From JBHEBG01 sp046557915 (lineage in GTDB: Bacteria > Bacteroidota > Bacteroidia > Flavobacteriales > Flavobacteriaceae): a stretch of 64,000 nucleotides of DNA. The notes below the pieces were generated by a model. The model was given only the letters and a program-made list of their open reading frames with translations. It did not search any database and was not told the DNA's origin. The position numbers were made by a program, and so were the translations under genes. Positions 51,048 through 59,924 of this stretch are shown here, piece by piece (positions within the stretch are counted from its first letter, which is position 1; the number at the start of each line of letters is the position of its first letter). The stretch is from contig NZ_JBHEBG010000004.1 of the NCBI RefSeq assembly GCF_046557915.1, positions 1-64,000 on the forward strand. The letters run 5' to 3'.

Positions 51048-51659
51048 ATGAAGATAATCTGCATTGGGCGCAATTATACCGAACATATTAAAGAGTTGGC
51101 CAATGAAAGACCAATAGACCCTGTGGTCTTTATAAAACCAGATTCTGCCGTACTTCCGAAAGAACAAGATTTTTATATTCCCGAATTTTCGCAAGATGTA
51201 CACTATGAGGTAGAAGTACTGGTAAAAATTAAAAAAGTAGGCAAGCATATTGAAAAGAAGTTTGCGTCCAACTATTATGATGAGGTAGGCTTGGGTATAG
51301 ATTTTACGGCTAGGGATGTACAATCACAACTAAAGCAAAAGGGGCTGCCATGGGAAAAAGCTAAGGGTTTCGACGGAGCTGCCGTAATAGGTGAGTGGGT
51401 GCCTAAATCTGACTTTCGAGATATTAATGATTTAAACTTTTCGCTAATAAAGAATGGTGAAATTGTTCAGCAAGGAAATACCGGACATATGCTTTGGAAG
51501 ATAGATGAACTTATTTCTTATGTGTCCAAATATTTTATGTTGAAAAAAGGCGACATTATTTTTACGGGTACGCCGGCCGGGGTTGGTAAAATAACAACAA
51601 ATGATTATCTTTCGGGCGTTCTTGAAGGTAAAGAACTATTTTCTCTAAACATAAAATAA
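51048..51659 (+). CDS. Fumarylacetoacetate hydrolase (FAH) family protein
   Basis: 203 residues, the minimal FAH domain. MKIICIGRNYTEHIKEL opens it. Metal ligands lie in HYEVEVLVKI (two glutamates) and GIDFTARD, with KGFDGAAVIGEW and DIIFTGTPAGVG. Members hydrolyse or decarboxylate 2,4-diketo acids such as acylpyruvate or oxaloacetate; the bacterial short forms are often housekeeping acylpyruvases. It overlaps the next gene by a TAATG junction, so translation is coupled. Confidence 0.9.
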   Translation: MKIICIGRNYTEHIKELANERPIDPVVFIKPDSAVLPKEQDFYIPEFSQDVHYEVEVLVKIKKVGKHIEKKFASNYYDEVGLGIDFTARDVQSQLKQKGLPWEKAKGFDGAAVIGEWVPKSDFRDINDLNFSLIKNGEIVQQGNTGHMLWKIDELISYVSKYFMLKKGDIIFTGTPAGVGKITTNDYLSGVLEGKELFSLNIK

Positions 51660-51997
51660 TGATCTATAATCTAGATAAAATTAATGAAATGGCAGAGGGT
51701 GATGAGGATTTTATCAACTCGGTCATTTCGGTCTTTTTAGAAGAAGTACCCCATGATTTGGAAGCACTGGAAACGGCCATTTCTGGAAAAGACTTCGAAA
51801 GCGTATACAAGCTAGCCCATAAGATTAAACCAAACGTGGATTTATTGGGGATGGAACAGTCTAGGGCTACTGCCTTGGAAATAGAAACTTTAGGTAAAAG
51901 TCCGGGCAATGGCGCGGAAATAGAACTTAAATTTCCCCTTCTTAAAAAGGATATCCATCAGGTAATAGCAGAACTAAAAAAGGATTTTAAACTTTAA
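51659..51997 (+). CDS. Stand-alone Hpt (histidine phosphotransfer) protein
   Basis: 112 residues, a single four-helix Hpt domain. The phosphorylation histidine is His54 in LAHKIKPNVDLLGM, with the family spacing H-K-x-K-P...G. No kinase or response regulator lies nearby, so its partners must be encoded elsewhere. It sits between FAH and cinA with one-base TAATG overlaps at both ends. Confidence 0.88.
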   Translation: MIYNLDKINEMAEGDEDFINSVISVFLEEVPHDLEALETAISGKDFESVYKLAHKIKPNVDLLGMEQSRATALEIETLGKSPGNGAEIELKFPLLKKDIHQVIAELKKDFKL

Positions 51998-53244
51998 TGT
52001 TTGCAGAAATCATCACTATTGGGGATGAAATCCTGATAGGACAGATCGTAGACACAAACTCGGTCTTCATTGCCAAAGAGCTTAATAAAATTGGCATATC
52101 GGTCTATCAAATTACCTCTGTCCAAGACGAAAAAGTGCATATTCTCCAAGCCTTGGAAGAAGCAAGGTCCAGAGCCCAAATTGTAATAATGACTGGCGGT
52201 TTGGGTCCTACCAAAGACGATATCACCAAACGTACCTTATGCGAATATTTTAACGATACCATGGTAGAGAGCAAGGAGGTGTTGCATAACGTGGAAAAAC
52301 TTTTTAAGCAATACATTTCCACTCCCATTTCAGAGGTTAACCGCAGACAGGCGTTGGTACCCTCAAAAGCTACTGTACTGCACAATGCCTACGGTACCGC
52401 ACCGGGCATGTGGATATTGGAAGCAGGCACAGCTTATGTTTCCATGCCAGGAGTACCTTTTGAGATGAGGAATTTGATGATCAATGCGGTAATACCGAAG
52501 ATTGCCGAGACTTTTAAGAGGCCATACATACTGCACAAGACCTTTATTACCTATGGTGTAGGTGAAAGTGCCATAGCTGCTAAAATAGCGGATTGGGAAG
52601 ACGGCCTGCCACCATTTGTAAAATTGGCCTACTTGCCAAATCTGGGTAAGGTAAGATTGCGATTGAGTGCCAAGGGTGAAGACAAGGATTTGCTAGCCAA
52701 AACAGTAGAGGAAGAGTCCAAAAAACTTTATGCAATTATTGGCGACATTATACATGGTTTGGAGGACGATCAGGCGATTGAAAATGTAGTGGCCAAATTG
52801 TTTACTGCAAAAAAACTGACCTTAAGTACCGCCGAAAGCTTCACGGGAGGTAAAATTGCCCAGCAGATAACAGCTATTCCCGGGGCTTCCGTTTACTTCA
52901 AGGGAAGTGTGGTAAGCTATGCCACAGAAGCCAAGATTGAAGTGCTCGGGGTTCCCAAAGACTTGGTCGATGCCCATTCTGTAGTAAGTTCAGAGGTGGC
53001 AGTTTCCATGGCAAAAAATGTGCGAAAGCTTATGAAAACTGATTTTGGGATTGCCACCACCGGAAATGCCGGCCCTACAAAAGGAGATTCCGATGCCGAG
53101 GTTGGAACGGTATATATTGCCATAGCTACCCCAAATGATGTGATTGTAGCACAATTTATGATGGGAAATCATCGGGAAAAAATTGTGCAAAAGGCCACCA
53201 ACAAAGCGTTTGAACTTTTGCAAAAAGAAATTTTAAAATTCTGA
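51997..53244 (+). CDS. cinA: CinA (nicotinamide-nucleotide amidohydrolase / competence-damage protein)
   Basis: 415 residues. The N-terminal MoCF-like domain (EIITIGDEILIGQIVDTNS, MTGGLGPTKDDITKRT) is followed by the C-terminal CinA/PncC domain (TLSTAESFTGGKIAQQIT, VSYATEAKIEVLGV, TTGNAGPTKGDSDAEVGTVY). The protein deamidates NMN in NAD recycling and has ADP-ribose pyrophosphatase-like N-terminal activity. It begins on the last base of the Hpt stop. Confidence 0.93.
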   Translation: MFAEIITIGDEILIGQIVDTNSVFIAKELNKIGISVYQITSVQDEKVHILQALEEARSRAQIVIMTGGLGPTKDDITKRTLCEYFNDTMVESKEVLHNVEKLFKQYISTPISEVNRRQALVPSKATVLHNAYGTAPGMWILEAGTAYVSMPGVPFEMRNLMINAVIPKIAETFKRPYILHKTFITYGVGESAIAAKIADWEDGLPPFVKLAYLPNLGKVRLRLSAKGEDKDLLAKTVEEESKKLYAIIGDIIHGLEDDQAIENVVAKLFTAKKLTLSTAESFTGGKIAQQITAIPGASVYFKGSVVSYATEAKIEVLGVPKDLVDAHSVVSSEVAVSMAKNVRKLMKTDFGIATTGNAGPTKGDSDAEVGTVYIAIATPNDVIVAQFMMGNHREKIVQKATNKAFELLQKEILKF

Positions 53245-53252
53245 AGAAGAAT

Positions 53253-53284
53253 TTTGTCCGTCCCACAAAAATGATATAAATTTG
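53253..53284 (+). promoter_or_regulatory. Promoter of the rpmB-rpmG operon
   Basis: TTTG (53253-53256), a 20-nt spacer and TAAATTTG (53277-53284). This is the best full match to the Bacteroidota consensus in the window. The rpmB ATG is 33 nt further on. Confidence 0.75.
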
Positions 53285-53317
53285 CACCCTGTTTAAAATC
53301 ACACAAAAAGTAGCGGA

Positions 53318-53554
53318 ATGTCAAAAGTTTGTGAACTTACTGGAAAGAGAGCGATGTTTGGAAATAATGTATCATTTTCCATCAATAAGACCAGAAGAAG
53401 GTTTGATGTAAATCTTTCTAAAAAACGCTTCTATATACCCGAAGAAGACCGTTGGATTACCCTAAAGGTATCTACAAGGGCCTTAAAGAGTATTAACAAG
53501 AAAGGAATTTCTGCCGTTTTAAAAGAGGCAAGGGCAAAGGGATTGATTAAGTAA
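53318..53554 (+). CDS. rpmB: 50S ribosomal protein L28
   Basis: 78 residues. SKVCELTGKRAMFGNNVSFS is the L28 start, followed by KTRRRFDVNLSKKRFYIPE and a helical lysine-rich end. It has a single cysteine, so it is the zinc-free (C-minus) form. First gene of the typical Bacteroidota order rpmB-rpmG-DUF4295-ftsY. Confidence 0.96.
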   Translation: MSKVCELTGKRAMFGNNVSFSINKTRRRFDVNLSKKRFYIPEEDRWITLKVSTRALKSINKKGISAVLKEARAKGLIK

Positions 53555-53574
53555 TCCTGAAAAATTAAATAACG

Positions 53575-53757
53575 ATGGCAAAAAAAGGTAACAGAGTTCA
53601 GGTTATTTTGGAATGTACAGAGCATAAGGATTCAGGTAAGCCAGGTACATCAAGATATATTACTACAAAGAACAAAAAGAACACTCCGGATAGGATGGAG
53701 ATTAAGAAATTTAATCCGATCCTAAAAAGAATGACAGTCCATAAAGAAATAAAATAA
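53575..53757 (+). CDS. rpmG: 50S ribosomal protein L33
   Basis: 60 residues. MAKKGNRVQVILECTEH and TSRYITTKNKKNTPDRMEIK are standard L33 motifs. One cysteine only, so the zinc-free C-minus type. It starts 20 bp after rpmB. Confidence 0.96.
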   Translation: MAKKGNRVQVILECTEHKDSGKPGTSRYITTKNKKNTPDRMEIKKFNPILKRMTVHKEIK

Positions 53758-53763
53758 TACGTC

Positions 53764-53916
53764 ATGGCAAAAAAGACCGTTGCATCATTGCAAACAAGTT
53801 CAAAAAGATTGACCAAAGCCATAAAAATGGTAAAGTCGCCTAAATCCGGTGCTTATACCTTTGTGGAGTCGGTTATGCCACCAGAAATGGTTAATGAGTG
53901 GTTGGCAAAGAAATAA
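53764..53916 (+). CDS. DUF4295 family small protein
   Basis: 50 residues: begins MAKKTVASLQTSSKRLTK and ends VNEWLAKK. It is found 6 bp after rpmG and before ftsY, the place where Bacteroidota carry DUF4295. Basic and ribosome-sized, so it may be ribosome-associated, but no function is established. A terminator follows. Confidence 0.88.
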   Translation: MAKKTVASLQTSSKRLTKAIKMVKSPKSGAYTFVESVMPPEMVNEWLAKK

Positions 53917-53943
53917 GACTAACAAACTCACCAAAATAGTTTT

Positions 53944-53971
53944 AAGGCCACTTTCTTCAGAAAGTGGCCTT
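53944..53971 (+). terminator. Rho-independent terminator of the rpmB operon
   Basis: A 12-bp perfect stem AAGGCCACTTTC / GAAAGTGGCCTT with loop TTCA and a T tail. Confidence 0.92.
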
Positions 53972-54052
53972 TTTATTTAACGTTGTATAACCCCTTGGTA
54001 GGTAGCTGTTACAAGGCTTATAAATAGCATGGTGGAATAGGTATTACTTTCA

Positions 54053-54060
54053 TATCTTTG
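54053..54060 (+). promoter_or_regulatory. -7 promoter element of ftsY
   Basis: TATCTTTG, exact TAnnTTTG match, 22 nt before the ATG, just after the rpmB-operon terminator. No clear -33 box. Confidence 0.45.
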
Positions 54061-54082
54061 AAGTAAGCATTTTTTAGAGCAA

Positions 54083-55045
54083 ATGAGTTTATTCAAAAAA
54101 ATATTTTCTCCACAGAAAAAGGAGGCATTGGACAAAGGATTGGAGAAGACAAAAACAAGTTTTTTTTCCAAATTGGGCAAGGCCGTGGCCGGAAAGTCCA
54201 AGGTAGATGATGATGTACTCGATAATTTGGAAGAAGTATTGGTTACGTCCGATGTTGGTGTTTCTACCACTTTAAAGGTCATAGAACGTATAGAAGCACG
54301 GGTAGCCAAGGACAAGTATGTAGGTATGGAAGAGTTAAATTCCCTTTTAAGGGACGAAATCGCCGGATTATTGGCGGAGACCCATATCGAAGAAGAACAA
54401 GAGTTCACTGTGCCCAAGGATAAAAAACCCTATGTAATTATGGTAGTGGGTGTAAATGGCGTAGGAAAGACCACTACAATAGGTAAACTGGCCTATCAGT
54501 TTAAAAAACAAGGGTTAAAAGTTGTTTTAGGGGCCGCGGATACGTTTAGGGCGGCTGCTATTGACCAATTGCAGGTTTGGGCAGACAGAGTGGATGTTCC
54601 TATAATTAAACAAGACATGGGCAGCGATCCGGCTTCCGTGGCTTTTGATACACTAAGTTCTGCGCGTTCACAAGACGCCGATGTGGTGATCATAGATACT
54701 GCGGGCAGGTTACACAACAAAATTAATCTCATGAACGAGCTCACCAAGATAAAAAGGGTAATGCAAAAAGTGGTAGAAGATACGCCGCATGAGGTGCTCT
54801 TAGTGCTTGATGGGTCCACGGGTCAAAATGCCTTTGAACAAGCCAAAGAATTTACCAAAGCAACAGAAGTTACCGCTTTGGCGGTAACCAAATTGGATGG
54901 TACAGCAAAAGGAGGCGTGGTTATTGGTATATCCGATCAGTTTCAGATTCCGGTTAAATATATAGGTGTAGGTGAAGGCATAGAGGATTTACAAGCCTTT
55001 GATAAAATTGCATTTGTAGACTCCTTTTTTAACCTTGGCGATTGA
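54083..55045 (+). CDS. ftsY: Signal recognition particle receptor FtsY
   Basis: 320 residues. N domain (~1-100), then the SRP GTPase domain: P-loop GVNGVGKTTTIGKL, AADTFRAAAIDQL, DTAGRLHNK and TKLDGTAKGG. It docks SRP-ribosome complexes at the inner membrane. The acidic N-terminal A domain of E. coli FtsY is missing, as is usual in Bacteroidota. It overlaps the next gene by TTGA. Confidence 0.96.
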   Translation: MSLFKKIFSPQKKEALDKGLEKTKTSFFSKLGKAVAGKSKVDDDVLDNLEEVLVTSDVGVSTTLKVIERIEARVAKDKYVGMEELNSLLRDEIAGLLAETHIEEEQEFTVPKDKKPYVIMVVGVNGVGKTTTIGKLAYQFKKQGLKVVLGAADTFRAAAIDQLQVWADRVDVPIIKQDMGSDPASVAFDTLSSARSQDADVVIIDTAGRLHNKINLMNELTKIKRVMQKVVEDTPHEVLLVLDGSTGQNAFEQAKEFTKATEVTALAVTKLDGTAKGGVVIGISDQFQIPVKYIGVGEGIEDLQAFDKIAFVDSFFNLGD

Positions 55046-55905
55046 AAAAACAATTCTACATAATAATATTGTTCTTAGGGCCATTGGTCAATGCGCAATT
55101 AAATCATCCCAAAGCCAGCCCTTTTACAAAGATTGAACAAGAGGTGGGGCTTTCAAAAATTACGGTCAAATATTCCCGGCCGGCAGTTAGGGGGCGTACA
55201 ATCTTTGGGGATTTAGTGCCCTATGGACGCATTTGGCGGGTAGGGGCCAATGCCTCCACAAAAATTACGGTAGACACCGATGTTACCATACTTGGCAATA
55301 ACTTACCTAAAGGTACGTATGCCCTTTACGCCTTTCCAAAAGAGACATCATGGGAGGTAGTTTTTCATGGTAATACTGAACACTGGGGAGATGGAAGAAA
55401 AGCCTATAGCCCGGAAGAAGACATTTTTAGAGTTACCATAATACCTCAAAAAATAGAACACTTCCAAGAAAATTTCCTGATTACCTTCGATGCTATTACC
55501 CACAACGAGGCAACGATGCAGTGGATATGGGAGAATACCAAAATTGCTATACCCATTACGGTTCCCACAGATGACTTAATGCTTCGGGAAATTAACACTG
55601 CATTAAAGAATAACCCAACCGCCCAGACTTATTACGAGGCGGCTCGCTATTTTCAAGAACAGGGAATAGAGCCTAAAAAAGCACTTGGATATTTAAACAA
55701 AGCCATAACCCTTGGCGGTGATACTTACTATTTCCATAGGGTTAAATCTTTGGTGGAAGCCGATATGCAAGATTACCATAGCGCGATAAAATCTGCACAA
55801 CATTCCCTAGAACTTGCACAAAAACAAGGAAAGGACGAATTTGTGAGAATGAACGCCAAGAACATTAATCATTGGACCAAGGAGCTACAAGAGTCTAAAC
55901 ACTAA
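55042..55905 (+). CDS. DUF2911 family exported protein
   Basis: 287 residues with a TTG start (TTGA overlap with ftsY) and signal peptide (FYIIILFLGPLVNAQ). The DUF2911 domain covers ~20-165 (ITVKYSRPAVRGRTIFGDLV, IWRVGANASTKITVDTDV, LPKGTYALYAFP). A TPR-like helical region follows (~175-285). Function unknown; DUF2911 proteins are widespread periplasmic proteins of Bacteroidota. Confidence 0.85.
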   Translation: MKKQFYIIILFLGPLVNAQLNHPKASPFTKIEQEVGLSKITVKYSRPAVRGRTIFGDLVPYGRIWRVGANASTKITVDTDVTILGNNLPKGTYALYAFPKETSWEVVFHGNTEHWGDGRKAYSPEEDIFRVTIIPQKIEHFQENFLITFDAITHNEATMQWIWENTKIAIPITVPTDDLMLREINTALKNNPTAQTYYEAARYFQEQGIEPKKALGYLNKAITLGGDTYYFHRVKSLVEADMQDYHSAIKSAQHSLELAQKQGKDEFVRMNAKNINHWTKELQESKH

Positions 55906-56022
55906 CCTGCCGAACGCTTGCTAAAGAAGAGTTTCTGGTCTTAAAAACGAAAACTTTCCTTTCCAAGCCACCTTAAAGTGGAAGAAATCTTGTCAAAACC
56001 ATCTTGTTAGGTGCCCAAGTTG

Positions 56023-56030
56023 TATTTTTG
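56023..56030 (+). promoter_or_regulatory. -7 promoter element of rimO
   Basis: TATTTTTG, exact match, 18 nt before the ATG at 56049. A TTG (56004-56006) lies 16 nt upstream, slightly closer than usual. Confidence 0.5.
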
Positions 56031-56048
56031 CACTCCATAAATAAAAGC

Positions 56049-57350
56049 ATGCGGACAAAATCGATCAAAAAAAATAAAATCAATGTGGTAACCTTGGGTT
56101 GTTCCAAGAATGTGTACGATTCCGAGGTACTCATGGGACAGCTACGCGCCAATGACAAGGACGTAGTGCATGAGGAGGAGGGGAATGTGGTAGTAATCAA
56201 TACATGCGGTTTTATAGCAAATGCCAAAGAAGAGAGTGTAAATACCATTTTAGAATATGTACAAAAGAAGGAAGCAGGTGTTGTGGACAAGGTTTTTGTA
56301 ACCGGTTGTCTTAGTGAGCGATACAAACCAGATTTGCAAAAAGAAATTCCAGATGTGGACGCCTATTTCGGTACTAGTGAGTTGCCTAACCTTTTAAAGG
56401 CTTTAGGGGCCGATTATAAACACGAATTGATAGGTGAGCGTTTAACCACTACACCTAAAAATTATGCCTATCTAAAAATAGCAGAAGGATGCGATAGACC
56501 ATGTTCGTTTTGTGCTATTCCCCTAATGCGAGGTAAACACAAGAGCAAACCCATTGAGGAGTTGGTTACGGAAGCCAACAAATTGGCTGCTAAGGGGGTA
56601 AAAGAATTAATTCTTATTGCCCAAGACCTTACCTATTACGGATTGGACCTGTATAAAAAGAGAAACCTTGCCGAATTGCTGTCGGCCCTTGTAGTGGTAG
56701 AGGGTATTGAATGGATTAGACTTCACTATGCCTTTCCCACGGGTTTTCCGATGGATGTGCTTCAGTTAATGAATACAGAGCCCAAGATTTGTAATTATAT
56801 AGATATTCCATTACAACACATCTCGGACTCAGTACTAAAGAGTATGCGTAGGGGAACCACAGAGCTCAAGACCACAAAATTATTGCAAGATTTTAGGAAG
56901 ATGGTTCCAGGAATTACGATACGGACTACACTTATTGTTGGATATCCGGGAGAAACGGAAGAGGACTTCCAAACCTTAAAAAATTGGGTAGCGCAAATGC
57001 GCTTTGAAAGATTGGGATGTTTTACCTATAGTCATGAAGAAAATACCCATGCTTTTAATTTGGAAGATGATGTGCCCGAAATTGTAAAACAACAAAGGGC
57101 CAATGAGATTATGGAGCTACAATCCCAAATTTCGTGGGAACTTAACCAAGAAAAAATTGGCAAGACCTTTCGATGTATTATAGACCGTAAAGAAGGAAAT
57201 AATTTTATTGGGCGTACTGAATTTGACTCACCCGATGTAGACAATGAGGTATTGGTAGATGCTAGCGCTCACTACGTAAAACAGGGCGATTTTGTTGACC
57301 TAAAAATTACAGGTGCCTCCGATTTTGATCTTTTCGGGACACCCGTATAG
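56049..57350 (+). CDS. rimO: Ribosomal protein S12 methylthiotransferase RimO
   Basis: 433 residues from ATG 56049; the longer frame starts with TTG inside the promoter region. The N-terminal UPF0004 cysteines are VVTLGCSKNVYDSEVLMGQL, NTCGFI and GCLSERY. The radical SAM motif is CDRPCSFCAIP (CxxxCxxC), and the C-terminal TRAM domain is from ~365. It adds a methylthio group to Asp of ribosomal protein S12. Distinguished from MiaB by the SKN and S12-type N-terminal pattern. Confidence 0.95.
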   Translation: MRTKSIKKNKINVVTLGCSKNVYDSEVLMGQLRANDKDVVHEEEGNVVVINTCGFIANAKEESVNTILEYVQKKEAGVVDKVFVTGCLSERYKPDLQKEIPDVDAYFGTSELPNLLKALGADYKHELIGERLTTTPKNYAYLKIAEGCDRPCSFCAIPLMRGKHKSKPIEELVTEANKLAAKGVKELILIAQDLTYYGLDLYKKRNLAELLSALVVVEGIEWIRLHYAFPTGFPMDVLQLMNTEPKICNYIDIPLQHISDSVLKSMRRGTTELKTTKLLQDFRKMVPGITIRTTLIVGYPGETEEDFQTLKNWVAQMRFERLGCFTYSHEENTHAFNLEDDVPEIVKQQRANEIMELQSQISWELNQEKIGKTFRCIIDRKEGNNFIGRTEFDSPDVDNEVLVDASAHYVKQGDFVDLKITGASDFDLFGTPV

Positions 57351-57377
57351 GTTAATATTGGTTTAGTAGTACATCGA

Positions 57378-57581
57378 TTACCTGTTGCTCCAGTTTTCGT
57401 CTGCTTTTTTAATGCGATTTGGCAGTATTTTAAAAAGTAATTTGGCAATGCCATTAGAGAACAGATAAGTTTTATTATCTATAACGAGACGGTGCTTTCC
57501 ACCAGGTACATCTGTTTTTCCGGTACTTACGGCGAAGGCACATTGACCTCCATAGGCCGCGTTTGTAGTGCTATTTTCCAT
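57378..57581 (-). CDS. YHS-like mini-protein
   Basis: 67 residues. AYGGQCAFAVSTGK followed by a DNKTYLFSNGIAK segment and KKADENW resembles the C-terminal half of YHS-domain proteins (normally about 150 residues). The N-terminal metal-binding half is missing, so this is either a short family member or a truncated copy. It begins 15 bp after the YCII gene and is convergent with rimO. Function unknown. Confidence 0.6.
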   Translation of the reverse strand: MENSTTNAAYGGQCAFAVSTGKTDVPGGKHRLVIDNKTYLFSNGIAKLLFKILPNRIKKADENWSNR

Positions 57582-57596
57582 CCTAACGTTGGTTTG

Positions 57597-57953
57597 CTAG
57601 TTAATGCCTGCCATACTTTTTACAGGCCTAATCTCTATAATGGCATCCTCTTCCTCAAAAACAGGATTGGCCTTGGCAATCTCCGTGGCTTCCTCAAGAT
57701 TTTCCGCCAGAATATGAAAATAGCCGGTAATTACTTCCTTGGATTCGTTAAAGGGCCCGTCCTTTACCGCTCCCTTATTTCCTTGTACCCTGGCTCCTCC
57801 CAATTCTAAGGGTTGTGCTCCTTTGAGTTTACCTTTTTCCATGAGTCCGCCAATGTAACCACCAATTTTTTTTACGTGGGCTTGCTGTTGTTCCGGGGAT
57901 AGGGAAGCCAAATGATCCCCATTTGTCCGAATGAATAACATAAATTCTTGCAT
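57597..57953 (-). CDS. YCII-related / DGPF domain protein
   Basis: 118 residues. MLFIRTNGDHLASLSPEQQQ, GYIGGLMEKGKLKGAQPLE and VKDGPFNESKEVITGYFHI are the YCII-related pattern with the DGPF motif. DGPF proteins are the conserved neighbours and regulatory targets of ECF42 sigma factors. The sigma gene ends 135 bp upstream on the same strand. The enzymatic function is not known. Confidence 0.9.
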   Translation of the reverse strand: MQEFMLFIRTNGDHLASLSPEQQQAHVKKIGGYIGGLMEKGKLKGAQPLELGGARVQGNKGAVKDGPFNESKEVITGYFHILAENLEEATEIAKANPVFEEEDAIIEIRPVKSMAGIN

Positions 57954-58088
57954 AACTTTTAGTATTTATAGCTATTGATAAATTGTTTATATCCCTAAGT
58001 CAATCTGTAAAAGTAAAAAGTGACATAAATGATGAAAAAAAATACAATGGGAGGGGCTTATTTTTATTAAGTGTTGATAATCAATGAA

Positions 58089-59369
58089 TTACCCTTTGCT
58101 ATATTCTTCCAATTTGTTCAAAATATGCAACTTTACCTTTTGGTTCTCCGCCAAGCTCAACGCATATTCCAGTAGAAGTACTGCTTTTTTAGGTTCGGAA
58201 TTCTGGAAATGAAGTTCCGCCTTAACCGTATAGTAGGGTAGGTAAGATTGTAGTGCGGGTATTTCTGATATTAGATCTATTTCTTTAATGGCTTGTTCCG
58301 GGTTTGTAAGTTTAGATCGCACTACCGCCCTATTGAGTTGTATTATTGGAGAGGCATCAATTTGTATTAAACTATCGTAAAGTGTTAAAATGCTTTCCCA
58401 ATCCGTATCCCCAAAAGTTTTAGCGGTACAATGATGCGCTGAGATGGTGGCTAAAATATGATACAGGGATACTTCTTTGTTTCGCGTTGCAAAACTTAGG
58501 TAACCAAGTCCTTTCTGAATGAGAGACCTATCCCACAACCTACGGTCTTGGTGCTCTAGATCTAGCATATTATCGGTTTTGTCCATCCTTGCCCGGAATC
58601 TGGAGGCGTTCAATGACATTAACGACAAGAGGGCATAGGTATCCGTGGAGGAGTTGGTATGGGGATTGGTACTAATGATTTCAGCAAGTCGTATAGCCTC
58701 AGAACATAGTTCAAAACGAATTAGATGGTCGCCCGAAGAAGCGTTGTACCCTTCATTAAACAACAAATACAGGGTTTCTAGAACACTAGACAACCTATTC
58801 TTAAGGTTTTCTCCTGAAGGCACCTCAAAGGGAATATCGGCATCCCTTATCATTTTTCTGGCCCTTACCAATCTTTTATTGATGTTTCCTTCTGTGGTTA
58901 CAAATGCCTTTGCAATTTCTGGTATGCTGAACCCACATAATGTTTTAAGTGTTAGAGCAACTTGTGAGTCTCTGGAAATACTAGGGTGACAGCATGTGAA
59001 TATCATACGTAACTGGTCGTCCGCAATTTCCTGATCCGAGAAAAGATGGCTTAGTGCAGGCTCTACGGTCCATTCGGACTGTAAATGATGTACTACTTCC
59101 GATGCATACTTCCTCTTATGCTTTTCCCTATTAACAAGGTTTACCGCTTTGTATTTGGCAACTTGGTATATCCATCCTACCGAATTGTCCGGAACACCTT
59201 TATAGGTCCATTGTTTTAAAGCTTCTAACATGGCTTCTTGCACCACGTCCTCCGCAAGTTGCATATTGTTTGTACCGAAGGTTTTGGTAAGCACAGCAAC
59301 CAATTTACCATACTCGTATCTGTACAAATGATCTATTTCGGCCGCTATGTCCAATTTCTTTTTTATCAC
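58089..59369 (-). CDS. ECF42-type RNA polymerase sigma factor with DUF6596/TPR extension
   Basis: 426 residues, more than twice the size of a normal ECF sigma factor. Region 2 (LAEDVVQEAMLEALKQW, VGWIYQVAKYKAVNLVNRE) and region 4 (LTLKTLCGFSIPEIAKAFVT followed by NKRLVRARKMIR) are followed by a ~230-residue helical C-terminal domain (RLWDRSLIQKGLGYL, IQLNRAVVRSKLTNPEQAI), which is the known ECF42 extension that replaces an anti-sigma factor. Start is GTG (59367-59369), with an in-frame stop two codons upstream. Its neighbour encodes a DGPF protein, the expected partner. Confidence 0.9.
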   Translation of the reverse strand: MIKKKLDIAAEIDHLYRYEYGKLVAVLTKTFGTNNMQLAEDVVQEAMLEALKQWTYKGVPDNSVGWIYQVAKYKAVNLVNREKHKRKYASEVVHHLQSEWTVEPALSHLFSDQEIADDQLRMIFTCCHPSISRDSQVALTLKTLCGFSIPEIAKAFVTTEGNINKRLVRARKMIRDADIPFEVPSGENLKNRLSSVLETLYLLFNEGYNASSGDHLIRFELCSEAIRLAEIISTNPHTNSSTDTYALLSLMSLNASRFRARMDKTDNMLDLEHQDRRLWDRSLIQKGLGYLSFATRNKEVSLYHILATISAHHCTAKTFGDTDWESILTLYDSLIQIDASPIIQLNRAVVRSKLTNPEQAIKEIDLISEIPALQSYLPYYTVKAELHFQNSEPKKAVLLLEYALSLAENQKVKLHILNKLEEYSKG

Positions 59370-59405
59370 GCTTCAATAATTACACCGCGTACAATGGATT
59401 TAGCG

Positions 59406-59921
59406 TTACATATTTACAAACTCAAAACCGGCCAAAGGAATGTTGCGCAGGTCATATTCGGTCTCGTTCAATAAAATACCGTGTTCCAAATAGGCCTTCA
59501 GATTGGCTAACCAAAAGGTCCAGCCGTTGCTGCATCCGTAATGAATGTTCAGTTTGTTCTCTTCATCTGTCGGAATTCCGTACTGACGAAGTGTAACCAG
59601 GGTATTGGAGCCGTGTGCCTCTAAATGTACGGTAACCCTACAAGAACCGGCAAAAGAAAACTCAAGGGTGTCATTACCATTGGCCTCCAAAACCTTATTG
59701 TGCTCTTTTTCGTCCCAATTGTGCCATTCCCAGGTATAGTCATCCCCAGCTTGTATAGGTTCTTCGGGGTCTCTGACATTTCCTTTTGAGTTATGGTACG
59801 TAGCACTTCTTAAAAACCAAGAGGTAATACCCGCAGCGGTGCCCCAGCACCAGTACAATTTTTCTTTAGAAGCCTTTATATAGATTTTTTTGGTAAAGGC
59901 ATCGAACGTAAGTTTGCTCAT
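59406..59921 (-). CDS. SRPBCC/AHSA1-like protein
   Basis: 171 residues. TKKIYIKASKEKLYWCWGTA opens the hot-dog-like START/SRPBCC fold, followed by ITSWF, a YTWEWHNWDEKE strand and HYGCSNGWTFWLANLKAYLEHG. The ligand is unknown. It starts 3 bp after the serine hydrolase gene and ends 36 bp before the ECF42 sigma gene on the same strand, so all three are probably co-transcribed. Confidence 0.88.
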   Translation of the reverse strand: MSKLTFDAFTKKIYIKASKEKLYWCWGTAAGITSWFLRSATYHNSKGNVRDPEEPIQAGDDYTWEWHNWDEKEHNKVLEANGNDTLEFSFAGSCRVTVHLEAHGSNTLVTLRQYGIPTDEENKLNIHYGCSNGWTFWLANLKAYLEHGILLNETEYDLRNIPLAGFEFVNM

Positions 59922-59924
59922 GAT

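Noticed and set aside
55960..55990. Weak hairpin CCACCTT...AAAGTGG between DUF2911 and rimO
   Set aside because: Short, imperfect and without a T tail, so not called a terminator.
56004..56048. Upstream extension of rimO
   Set aside because: The TTG start precedes the -7 element, so the added residues would not be transcribed from that promoter; the family N-terminus fits ATG 56049.
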